A DNA stretch of 64,000 nucleotides from Pantoea sp. 1.19 (GTDB lineage Bacteria; Pseudomonadota; Gammaproteobacteria; Enterobacterales; Enterobacteriaceae), in contig NZ_MRBS01000007.1 of the NCBI RefSeq assembly GCF_001922585.1, positions 1 through 64,000 on the forward strand, written 5' to 3'. Both the position numbers and the translations under genes were made by a program. The notes beneath the pieces are model-generated. The model saw only the letters and a program-made list of their open reading frames with translations. It did no database searches and was not told where the DNA came from. Positions 57,630 to 64,000 of the stretch are shown here, in pieces; position 1 is the stretch's first letter, and every line of letters begins with the position of its first letter.

Positions 57630-58295
57630 TTAGCCGAAATGGAGGCGTGCGTGCGCCTGTCGTCGCGCCAGCCGCTTCAGCGCCGCGTCGAGCAGCAGGC
57701 CGTAGGCCGGCAGGAAGAACAGCATGCAGATCAGTACCTTGAAGCTGTAATCCACCAGCGCAATTTCGACCCAGTGGCTGGCCATAAACGGATCGGTACT
57801 GCGATAAAAGGCGATGAAAAAGAAGGCCAGCGTGTCGCTGATGTTGCCGAGGAACATCGCCGCTGCCGGTGCCATCCACCACTGCGGCCGCTGGCGCAGA
57901 CGGTTAAATACGTGCACGTCGAGGATCTGGCCAAGCACGTAAGCCATAAAGCTGGCGCAGGCGATCCGCGCTACCACGATATTTACCTGCTGCATCGCCG
58001 CCCAGCCCTGCCAGGCGCCGTCGTAAAACAGTGAGGAGACCGTATAGGAGATAAACAGCGCCGGGGCCATCACCGCCAGAATAATACGGCGCGCCAGCGG
58101 GGCACCAAAAATCCGCACGGTTAAGTCGGTGGCGAGGAAAATAAACGGAAAGCTGAACGCCCCCCAGGTGGTATGAAAACCAAACAGGGTGATGGGCAGT
58201 TGCACCAGGTAGTTGCTGGAGGTGATCACCAGCAGATGAAACAGCGACAGCCAGAGCAGTGCCCGGGTCCGCTGACGCGGAGTAAAAGTAAGCAT
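57630..58295 (-). CDS. yhhQ: queuosine precursor transporter (VUT family)
   Basis: 221 residues, as in E. coli YhhQ, which imports the queuosine precursors preQ0 and preQ1 through the inner membrane. About six spans are visible, with the family region FPFIFLATDLTVRIFGAPLARRII and NISDTLAFFFIAFY. GGCTC lies just before the ATG. It heads the dcrB pair and is divergent from tusA, the same arrangement as in E. coli. Confidence 0.93.
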   Translation of the reverse strand: MLTFTPRQRTRALLWLSLFHLLVITSSNYLVQLPITLFGFHTTWGAFSFPFIFLATDLTVRIFGAPLARRIILAVMAPALFISYTVSSLFYDGAWQGWAAMQQVNIVVARIACASFMAYVLGQILDVHVFNRLRQRPQWWMAPAAAMFLGNISDTLAFFFIAFYRSTDPFMASHWVEIALVDYSFKVLICMLFFLPAYGLLLDAALKRLARRQAHARLHFG

Positions 58296-58498
58296 ATTGA
58301 GCCTTTTTGCTGAATGGGGTGAGGGAACCCAGTAAGACGAATGTTGCCGTGCGAAAGCAGCGGCGGCGGCATATTACCAATTACCGCCGCCATTGCAATG
58401 GTGAATCTCTGCGCAATCGATTCCCCGGTCATTCGCTTGCGCCCGCTCTGCACCGCGGTAAAATAAGCGCCCGCTAACCCATGCTCGCCGGGAGAATC

Positions 58499-58744
58499 AT
58501 GAGCGACCTGTTTACTTCCCCAACCCATACGCTGGATGCCCTTGGCCTGCGCTGCCCGGAGCCGGTGATGATGATAAGAAAAACCGTCCGTCAGATGCAG
58601 GAGGGAGAAACCCTGCTGGTGATTGCCGACGATCCGGCAACCACCCGCGATATTCCCGGCTTCTGCCGCTTTATGGAGCATACGCTGCTGGCGCAGCAGA
58701 CGGACGCGCTGCCCTACCGCTTTTTACTGCGTAAAGGGCGCTAG
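58499..58744 (+). CDS. tusA: sulfur carrier protein TusA
   Basis: 81 residues. Accepts sulfur from IscS as a persulfide and passes it to TusBCD for 2-thiouridine in tRNA, and also feeds molybdenum cofactor synthesis. The catalytic Cys19 sits in [17 protein letters not shown]; the C-terminal end [12 protein letters not shown] is typical. The ATG follows GGAG. An in-frame start six codons upstream is disfavoured. The stop overlaps convergent zntA by 4 bases. Confidence 0.97.
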   Translation: MSDLFTSPTHTLDALGLRCPEPVMMIRKTVRQMQEGETLLVIADDPATTRDIPGFCRFMEHTLLAQQTDALPYRFLLRKGR

Positions 58745-60987
58745 CGCTGCCGCAACAGCCGCAGAGCGTTGGCCGTCACCAGCACCGTGGCGCCGGAATC
58801 GGCCAGCACTGCCAGCCACAGGCCGGTAAAGCCCGTCAGGGTGGTGACCAAAAACAGCGTTTTCAGGCCCAGTGCGATGGCCACATTCTGTCCGATCACC
58901 GCACGGGTACCGCGCGCCAGGCGCAGTAAACTGACCAGGCTGCCGAGATGATTGCGGGTCAGCGCGGCGTCGGCACTCTCCAGCGCCACGTCGCTGCCGC
59001 TGCCCATGGCAATGCCAATGCGGGCGGCTTTCATCGCCGGCGCATCATTGATACCGTCACCCACCATTGCCACCGGGGCCTGCTGATTCAGTGCGGTTAT
59101 TGCCGCGACCTTATCCGCCGGCAGCAGGCCGGCCCGATAGTCTATTCCCAGTTCGCTGGCGATGGCCGCCGCCGCACGCGGATGATCGCCGGTGAGCATC
59201 ACGCTGTGCAGGCCCTGCTTGCGCAGCGCAACCAGCACTTCACGCGCCTCGGGCCGCAGGGTATCGCGCAGCGCGTACAGCGCCAGCGGTCGCTCTGCGG
59301 CGCACTGAACGATCACTGTGCTGCCGCTGGCTTCGGCGCGAACGATGTCCTGCCGCTGCGCCGCGCTCAGCGAACCGACCGCCAGCGCCGACGGCGCGCT
59401 CAGGCGGATCTGTTCTCCGGCGATTTCGCCGCTGATGCCGCGTCCGGCAACGGTACGCACCCCCCGCGCGGTGGCGGGGGCTACGCCCCGATCGCCGGCG
59501 TAGCGGACGATAGCCTGCGCCAGCGGGTGGTGACTGCCCTGCTCAAGGGCGCTGGCCTGCGCTAACAGCGTCTCCTCCGGCATGGCCGAACACCAGCGCG
59601 TAAGCTGTATCACCTGCGGCGAACCGGCGGTCAGCGTGCCGGTTTTATCGAAGGCCAGCGTACGAATACGCGCCAAATCCTCTAGCGCGGCACCTCCCTT
59701 AATCAGCGCCCCGTGCCGTGCCGCCGCCGCCAGTCCGCAGGCAATGGCGGCGGGGGTGGAAATCACCAGCGCGCAGGGGCAGCCAATCAGCAGCAGGGTC
59801 AACGCCTTGTAGATCCACGGCTGCCAGTCGGCAGCGGTGAGCAGCGGCGGCAGCAGCGCCACTGCCAGCGCGAGCAGCATAATCGCCGGCGTATACAGGC
59901 GGCTGAAGCGGTCAATCAGGCGGGCGATGGGCGCGCGCGTTGCTTCAGCCTCTTCGATCAACTGCAAAATGCGATCGATTGCGCTGTCGCCGGGTTCGGA
60001 GAGCACGTCCAGCGTCACTCGCCGGTCAAGGCACAGGCTGCCGGCGGCCAGGCGCTCGCCCGGCTGGCGATCGACCGGCAGGGATTCGCCGGTGAGGGCG
60101 CTTTCGTCAAAGCTGGCGGGCTCGTCGCGCAGGCGTGCGTCGGCGGGCAGACGATCCCCGGCGGAGATTTCGATCAGGTCGCCGGGGCGTAATGCCGCCA
60201 CCGCCACCGTCTCGCGGCGGCCCGCGCGCAGCCGCACGGCGTGCTCCGGTTTCAGGGCCATCAGCGCAGTGATCCCCTGGCGGGCACGCGCGGCGGCAAA
60301 CCCCTCCAGCCGCTCGCCGAGCAGAAACAGCAGCAGGACGACCGCGGCCTCATCGGTGGCACCGATCGCCAGCGCACCGAGAGCGGCGACGCTCATCAGC
60401 GTGTCGATAGCGAACGGATTGCCGTGGCGAATGGCCTGCCAGCTGGCGCGTAACACAGGCATCAGGGCGATAGTGGTAGTGATAGTGAATGCTAACTTAC
60501 TGTAGGCCGGATCGGTCAGTTTAAGCAGACTACTGATGGCCACCAGCAGGGCAATAAGCAGTAAAAAACGCCAGCGCCGCCCGGCGCCGGCGGGGGAAGC
60601 CGGCGGGGAGCTGCCGCCGGCGATCAGGTCGAATCCGGCGGCGGAAACCGCCCGTGAGACCTCCTCCGTGACGTCGCGATCGGCGCTGATGCACAGTTTT
60701 TGCGAGGCAAACAGCACCTGAGCACGGTGTACGCCAGGGAGCGGTTCCACGGCCTGCTCAATACGGCGCGCACAGCCGGCGCAGTCCATCCCACGCACGC
60801 CGTAGCGGCGTGAAAATGCGGCGGTGTCCCCGGGGTCGGCGGTGGGGCGATGGGACCCGCGGGGCGGCAGCAGTACGGCAGACGAGGCGGTGGTCAGCGG
60901 CAAGAGTCGCTGAATCTGCGGTTGGATAGCGCGGCGATCGGTATGTGCGGCGGCCGACTGGACGCCGCAGGATGAGAACCATGACAT
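58741..60987 (-). CDS. zntA: Zn2+/Cd2+/Pb2+-exporting P-type ATPase ZntA
   Basis: 748 residues against 732 in E. coli, with a longer Cys/His-containing N-terminus. An HMA domain has [10 protein letters not shown] (Cys69, Cys72). Later come [10 protein letters not shown], the transmembrane metal site [10 protein letters not shown], the phosphorylation motif [20 protein letters not shown] and the hinge [14 protein letters not shown]. The C-terminal span ends [18 protein letters not shown] with the invariant Asp. It pumps toxic divalent metals out of the cytoplasm. The promoter carries a clear ZntR operator. GGAG lies before the ATG. Confidence 0.96.
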   Translation of the reverse strand: MSWFSSCGVQSAAAHTDRRAIQPQIQRLLPLTTASSAVLLPPRGSHRPTADPGDTAAFSRRYGVRGMDCAGCARRIEQAVEPLPGVHRAQVLFASQKLCISADRDVTEEVSRAVSAAGFDLIAGGSSPPASPAGAGRRWRFLLLIALLVAISSLLKLTDPAYSKLAFTITTTIALMPVLRASWQAIRHGNPFAIDTLMSVAALGALAIGATDEAAVVLLLFLLGERLEGFAAARARQGITALMALKPEHAVRLRAGRRETVAVAALRPGDLIEISAGDRLPADARLRDEPASFDESALTGESLPVDRQPGERLAAGSLCLDRRVTLDVLSEPGDSAIDRILQLIEEAEATRAPIARLIDRFSRLYTPAIMLLALAVALLPPLLTAADWQPWIYKALTLLLIGCPCALVISTPAAIACGLAAAARHGALIKGGAALEDLARIRTLAFDKTGTLTAGSPQVIQLTRWCSAMPEETLLAQASALEQGSHHPLAQAIVRYAGDRGVAPATARGVRTVAGRGISGEIAGEQIRLSAPSALAVGSLSAAQRQDIVRAEASGSTVIVQCAAERPLALYALRDTLRPEAREVLVALRKQGLHSVMLTGDHPRAAAAIASELGIDYRAGLLPADKVAAITALNQQAPVAMVGDGINDAPAMKAARIGIAMGSGSDVALESADAALTRNHLGSLVSLLRLARGTRAVIGQNVAIALGLKTLFLVTTLTGFTGLWLAVLADSGATVLVTANALRLLRQR

Positions 60988-61029
60988 AGAGACTCCTGAA
61001 TCACTTTGGGGCCATTGCCCAAGATGCAG

Positions 61030-61061
61030 AGCTTACACTCTGGAGTCGACTCCAGAGTCAA
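61030..61061 (-). promoter_or_regulatory. zntA promoter with ZntR operator
   Basis: A 22-bp perfect palindrome (61037-61058, core CTCTGGAGTCGACTCCAGAG) sits between a -35 TTGACT (61056-61061) and a -10 TAAGCT (61030-61035). The spacer is 20 bases, the over-long spacing that MerR-family activators such as ZntR correct by twisting DNA. The core is the same as the E. coli zntA operator as I recall it. Confidence 0.93.
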
Positions 61062-61092
61062 GCCTCTGTTGTCATGTCAGCGTCTTGTCGAT

Positions 61093-61719
61093 TCAGTAAA
61101 ACAGCGTGCGTACGACCATAAAGTGGCCGATAAAGTACCCGGCGGCGATGATTGCGCGGTCGGCGGTGAAGCGTCGGCGAAAGTGCGAAATCAGCCAGAG
61201 AATGTGCGCGACAAGCAGCAGCGTCGTGCCCACCATCAGGGCGAAGCTAAAATCGTTCGGCAGGGTCAGGTAGCGTTCAAACGCCAGCCAGGCCATGACC
61301 ACCAGCATCACGACAAAGGCGGCCACCGCCCATTTCAGCGTCTCCAGACGCGTCCAGATGATGGCCAGTACCAGCCCCGCGACGATGGCCAGTGCAATCG
61401 CCACCGGCCAGTGCGGCGCGAAGGGAGCCCCGCCGACGAAGTAGGCGGTATACAACAGACTGGAGAGAAAAAATGCGCCAATCGCCCAAAGCGTGCGCGT
61501 CGGTGACAGCAGCAGCAGCGCGTCACCCAGCAGCGTCGCCACCAGACCGGCGACAACCAGCCAGCCCATCAGGCTAAACATCGGCGCCTGCCAGGCCAGC
61601 CCGAGCAGCAGCAGCAGGGTCAGCGGTTTAAACAGCCAGCGTTGCCACTGGGGGCCACGATACGCGGCATCAACATACAGCCAGCCGGAAAACACGACGG
61701 CCAGAAAAGACCACAACAT
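61093..61719 (-). CDS. yhhN: YhhN family membrane protein
   Basis: 208 residues, the length of E. coli YhhN. About eight spans are present, with conserved VDAAYRGPQWQRWLFKPLTL, GDALLLL and the C-terminal HFRRRFTADRAIIAAGYF and GHFMVVRTLFY. The family is related to TMEM86/lysoplasmalogenase proteins; the bacterial function is not established. GGGAG lies before the ATG. Order zntA-yhhN as in E. coli. Confidence 0.92.
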   Translation of the reverse strand: MLWSFLAVVFSGWLYVDAAYRGPQWQRWLFKPLTLLLLLGLAWQAPMFSLMGWLVVAGLVATLLGDALLLLSPTRTLWAIGAFFLSSLLYTAYFVGGAPFAPHWPVAIALAIVAGLVLAIIWTRLETLKWAVAAFVVMLVVMAWLAFERYLTLPNDFSFALMVGTTLLLVAHILWLISHFRRRFTADRAIIAAGYFIGHFMVVRTLFY

Positions 61720-62027
61720 AATGCACTCCCTGATTAACGGATTTCTTCAATGAGTGGGCGCGCCGGCGCGGTAGCGTGCTCCGCCCAAAACGAAAAAGTC
61801 AGTGAGGGGACCGCACGATTGCGCGCCGCCGCCGCGGCGTGGAACTCTGGCAAGTGTAGGTGAAGGCGCGTTGGAGTGACAATCAGCCTGTTCCGGCTCC
61901 GCGTGAGGGACGGCGGCAAGCGGTCCCTCACGCACCCGATGGCGGTCGGCGTTAAGCGCCTCAGGCTTGCAGCAAAAACGCCATAAAGTTAGCCGGTGGA
62001 GGGGCAGTAATGAATGTGAGTATTCAC
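61720..62027. other. 308-bp spacer where E. coli carries yhhM
   Basis: E. coli has yhhM here, but no frame resembles it. The spacer holds a perfect 11-bp-stem hairpin (61901-61911 with 61923-61933, GCGTGAGGGAC and GTCCCTCACGC, 11-base loop) without a T tract. The last 40 bases resemble an ordinary gene start region for yhhN. Confidence 0.5.
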
Positions 62028-62303
62028 TTACTTTCTTTTGATCGGCGGCTGCTTTTTCTGCCACGCCAGCAGCTCAAATACGCCAAACAGGAAGATTTTG
62101 GTCTGATCCGCGCCGCTCAGCGTCGGCCCCTCTTTCGGCTGAGTGGCTTTAAGCAGGGTCAGCTGTAATCCGTGCATCACCACCATAAAAAACAGCGCAA
62201 CGTGCAGGAAATATTTCAGCGGCGCCGGCCACGGATGGATCACATTAACAACCAAAAACCCCCAGACGCAGAGCATCAGCAGACGACCGAGATTAAGCAA
62301 CAT
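62028..62303 (-). CDS. yhhL: DUF1145 family membrane protein YhhL
   Basis: 91 residues from MLLNLGRLLMLCVWG, with two membrane spans and the family pattern NVIHPWPAPLKYFLHVALFF and HGLQLTLLKATQP. Function unknown. The ATG follows GGAG, and the start overlaps the rsmD end by 11 bases, which indicates coupling with rsmD in one transcript. The longer upstream frame lies inside rsmD and is not coding. Confidence 0.9.
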   Translation of the reverse strand: MLLNLGRLLMLCVWGFLVVNVIHPWPAPLKYFLHVALFFMVVMHGLQLTLLKATQPKEGPTLSGADQTKIFLFGVFELLAWQKKQPPIKRK

Positions 62304-62901
62304 GAGCAGACTCCTGTTCGGATTGGGGATGGCGCAAATAGAGGCGACAGGCGACCTGCCCGGCAATTTTTTCCCGGTGCAATCGCCAATGGGCGGGCAC
62401 CGGCGGAAGGCCGTTTTCGACCTCGCTTTCAACATAAATCAGGGCGTCTTCGCTCAGCCAGCCGCGCTGTTCCAGCCGCGCCAGCGTTTCGCCTAGCAGC
62501 CCCTGGCGGAAAGGGGGATCGACAAACACCACGTCGTACGGCTCACCGGCCTGGGCGAGGAAGGTCAGTGCGTCGGTTTGCAGCACGCGGGCCCCGCGGG
62601 CGCGCAGGGTCTCCAGATTACGTGACAGCTGCTGGGCCACCGGCCGCGCCAGTTCAAGCAGGGTCGTTGGGCCGGCGTAGCGCGACAGCGCTTCCAGACC
62701 CAGCGCACCGCTGCCGGCAAAACAGTCAAGGCAGCGGGCATCCTGTATCCAGGGGGCCAGCCAGTTAAACAGCGTCTCACGCACGCGGTCGGTGGTCGGA
62801 CGCAGGCCGGCGCTGTCGGGCACCGGCAGTTTGCGGCCGCGCCACTGGCCGCCAATGATGCGGATCTCGCCGCTGCCGCCGCTGCGGTTTTTTTTCGTCA
62901 T
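62293..62901 (-). CDS. rsmD: 16S rRNA (guanine966-N2)-methyltransferase RsmD
   Basis: 202 residues from MTKKNRSGGSGEIRIIGGQWRG. It methylates G966 of 16S rRNA in the 30S subunit. SAM-binding LDCFAGSGALGLEALSRYA and the catalytic DPPF motif (VVFVDPPFRQGLL) are intact; DSAGLRPTTDRVRETLFNW and ALIYVESEVENGLP are family marks. A longer start three codons upstream is possible. It is divergent from ftsY and first in the rsmD-yhhL unit. Confidence 0.96.
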   Translation of the reverse strand: MTKKNRSGGSGEIRIIGGQWRGRKLPVPDSAGLRPTTDRVRETLFNWLAPWIQDARCLDCFAGSGALGLEALSRYAGPTTLLELARPVAQQLSRNLETLRARGARVLQTDALTFLAQAGEPYDVVFVDPPFRQGLLGETLARLEQRGWLSEDALIYVESEVENGLPPVPAHWRLHREKIAGQVACRLYLRHPQSEQESAHVA

Positions 62902-63081
62902 GATGCTCACAACTCGTCATAATTTGTTGCGTAGTTTAACGGGCGAAAGCGGCGCTGGAAACGGTAAAAAAGGGTGCTGTGATGCGCAACAGAGAAAGTG
63001 TTAGACTAATGTGCTTAATAATCGACGTGATTTTTCTTTAGGAACCGATTCGGTTCTCCCCGCGAGGAGTGGTGTTACGCA
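62902..63081. promoter_or_regulatory. divergent rsmD-ftsY promoter region
   Basis: 180 bases separate the starts. A TAGACT hexamer (63002-63007) could be the ftsY -10. A near-perfect palindrome GAACCGA-T-TCGGTTC (63042-63056) lies in the ftsY leader, 26-40 bases before its ATG, and would form a small hairpin. Confidence 0.4.
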
Positions 63082-64000
63082 ATGGCAAAAGATAAAAAAC
63101 GGGGCTTTTTTTCCTGGCTTGGCTTTGGCAAAGGGGATCAGCCAGAAAAGCAGGAAGTGAGCAAGGAAACGATAGCGCCGCCGGAAGAGGCGCAGGATGC
63201 CCCAGACGATGCCGCCACGCCCGCCGGACACCCCTCGCCTGCCGGGGAGCCCGCCGTTGCCCGCGACGCCGGGCAGACTGACGCCGCGCTGCCGCATCAG
63301 CCGGAGACGCAAGCCGACGCTGCGCCGGTGGCGCCGTCGGTACCCGAATTGAATCTGCCGCCAGAGCCAGAGCCAGAGCCAGAGCCCGCTCCGGCGCCAA
63401 CCCCGCAGCCGGAGCCCGTGCCAGAGTCCAGGCCGGCGCGCGCCCCTGAACCGACGCCAGAGCCCGTTCCGGCGCCAACGCCGCAGCCGGTCCCCGTGCC
63501 AGAGTCCAGGCCGGCGCGCGCGCCTGAACCGACGCCAGAGCCCGTTCCGGCGCCAATGCCGCAGCCGGTCCCCAAGCCAGAGCCCGTTCCGGCGCCAACC
63601 CTGCAGCCGGAGCCCGTGCCAGAGTCCAGGCCGGCGCGCCCCCCTGAACCGACGCCAGAGCCCGTTCCGGCGCCAATGCCGCAGCCGGTCCCCAAGCCAG
63701 AGCCCGTTCCGGCGCCAACCCTGCAGCCGGAGCCCGTGACAGAGTCCAGGCCGGCGCGCGCCCCTGAACCGACGCCAGAGCCCGTTCCAGCGGCAACGCC
63801 GCAACCGGAGCCCGTGCCAGAGCGAGAATCCGGGCAGGGACCGGCCCACGCTGCCGAAGCGGTAGCGCCGGCGCCGGTCACGCTGGCGGATCCCGCTCCG
63901 GAGCAGGAGGAGGTGGAAGCGGCGAGCGCCGATGACGCGCCGCCGGCGCGGGAGCAAACGCGCCCGACCAAAGAGGGGTTTTTCGCCCGTCTGAAGCGCA
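63082..64000 (+). CDS. ftsY: signal recognition particle receptor FtsY (N-terminal part; runs off the window)
   Basis: 306 residues are visible and the NG GTPase domain lies beyond the end. FtsY docks SRP-ribosome complexes at the inner membrane. It starts MAKDKKRGFFSWLGFGKG, the membrane-binding amphipathic opening. The acidic A domain follows, here extended by Pro/Glu/Val-rich repeats (about residues 94-250). The N-domain start TKEGFFARLKR appears at about residue 297-306, about 100 residues later than in E. coli. GAGGAG lies 12 bases before the ATG. Confidence 0.95.
   Translation, partial: MAKDKKRGFFSWLGFGKGDQPEKQEVSKETIAPPEEAQDAPDDAATPAGHPSPAGEPAVARDAGQTDAALPHQPETQADAAPVAPSVPELNLPPEPEPEPEPAPAPTPQPEPVPESRPARAPEPTPEPVPAPTPQPVPVPESRPARAPEPTPEPVPAPMPQPVPKPEPVPAPTLQPEPVPESRPARPPEPTPEPVPAPMPQPVPKPEPVPAPTLQPEPVTESRPARAPEPTPEPVPAATPQPEPVPERESGQGPAHAAEAVAPAPVTLADPAPEQEEVEAASADDAPPAREQTRPTKEGFFARLKR
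63361..63800 (+). repeat. in-frame tandem repeats in the ftsY A domain
   Basis: Two neighbouring 120-bp copies, 63541-63660 and 63661-63780, differ at only two bases. A 78-bp version of the same unit precedes them (63463-63540), with a diverged copy before that. Units are multiples of three and encode PEPVPAP..PQP.PV-type and ESRPAR.PEPT segments, so copy number can change without breaking the frame. Confidence 0.92.

Noticed and set aside
63361-63800. CRISPR-like array
   Set aside because: Repeats are contiguous and in frame within ftsY, with no unique spacers of even length.
63001-63957. Long minus-strand frames of Arg/Trp/Gly- or Ala/Pro-rich repeats
   Set aside because: They are the reverse of the ftsY repeats; the plus strand encodes the conserved FtsY start and N-domain opening.

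Overview
The window is GC-rich chromosomal DNA from a member of the Enterobacterales. Several protein sets are close to Escherichia coli proteins in length and motif, including MetA, AceB/AceA/AceK, IclR, MetH, YjbB, LysC, Pgi, Pit, YhiN, DcrB, YhhQ, TusA, ZntA, YhhN, RsmD and FtsY. Gene content (OprB-type porin, PanS, PL8-type lyase, several decayed genes) points to an environmental or plant-associated lineage such as Erwiniaceae. The genus cannot be fixed from this sequence alone. No rRNA, tRNA, insertion sequence, phage or CRISPR array was seen.

Layout. 1-450: remnant of mobA. 656-12606: a porin, metA, the glyoxylate operon aceBAK, its repressor iclR, and metH. 12610-21059: a chaperone-usher fimbrial locus wrapped around yjbB. 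It has pilin, chaperone, usher and a tip adhesin broken at an 8-base homopolymer, plus an intact orphan adhesin paralogue on the far side of yjbB. 21419-30917: panS, lysC with a lysine riboswitch, a CPA1 antiporter, pgi, a Pit phosphate transporter and yhiN. 30918-41400: accessory and decaying DNA. This holds an orphan LuxR-type regulator, a broken chemotaxis receptor, a GAF-EAL protein, the ptrR/sad pair and a run of gene remnants (AraC regulator, cytochrome b562, PLP decarboxylase, MFS transporter, DUF4311-like protein). 41383-56063: accessory metabolism. This includes a membrane acyltransferase, a LysR regulator divergent from a LeuC/LeuD-like dehydratase pair, a hydrolase, a Sua5-like protein, a PEBP-like protein, an OprB porin, a GNAT enzyme, a CSS-EAL phosphodiesterase, an AI-2E family transporter and a PL8 polysaccharide lyase. 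56981-64000: the conserved dcrB-yhhQ-tusA-zntA-yhhN-yhhL-rsmD-ftsY block, with ftsY running off the end.

How genes work together. The IclR-controlled aceBAK operon opens the glyoxylate shunt, and AceK sets isocitrate flux. MetA and MetH sit at the two ends of methionine synthesis, with candidate MetJ/MetR sites. LysC is under lysine riboswitch control. ZntA sits behind a textbook ZntR operator. Two EAL proteins suggest c-di-GMP turnover, which may bear on fimbriae and surface polysaccharide. No clearly new multi-gene system was found. The best leads are the homopolymer-interrupted adhesin with its orphan paralogue, the unassigned LeuCD-like pair with its LysR regulator, a double-hairpin element after yhiN, and a repeat-expanded FtsY A domain.
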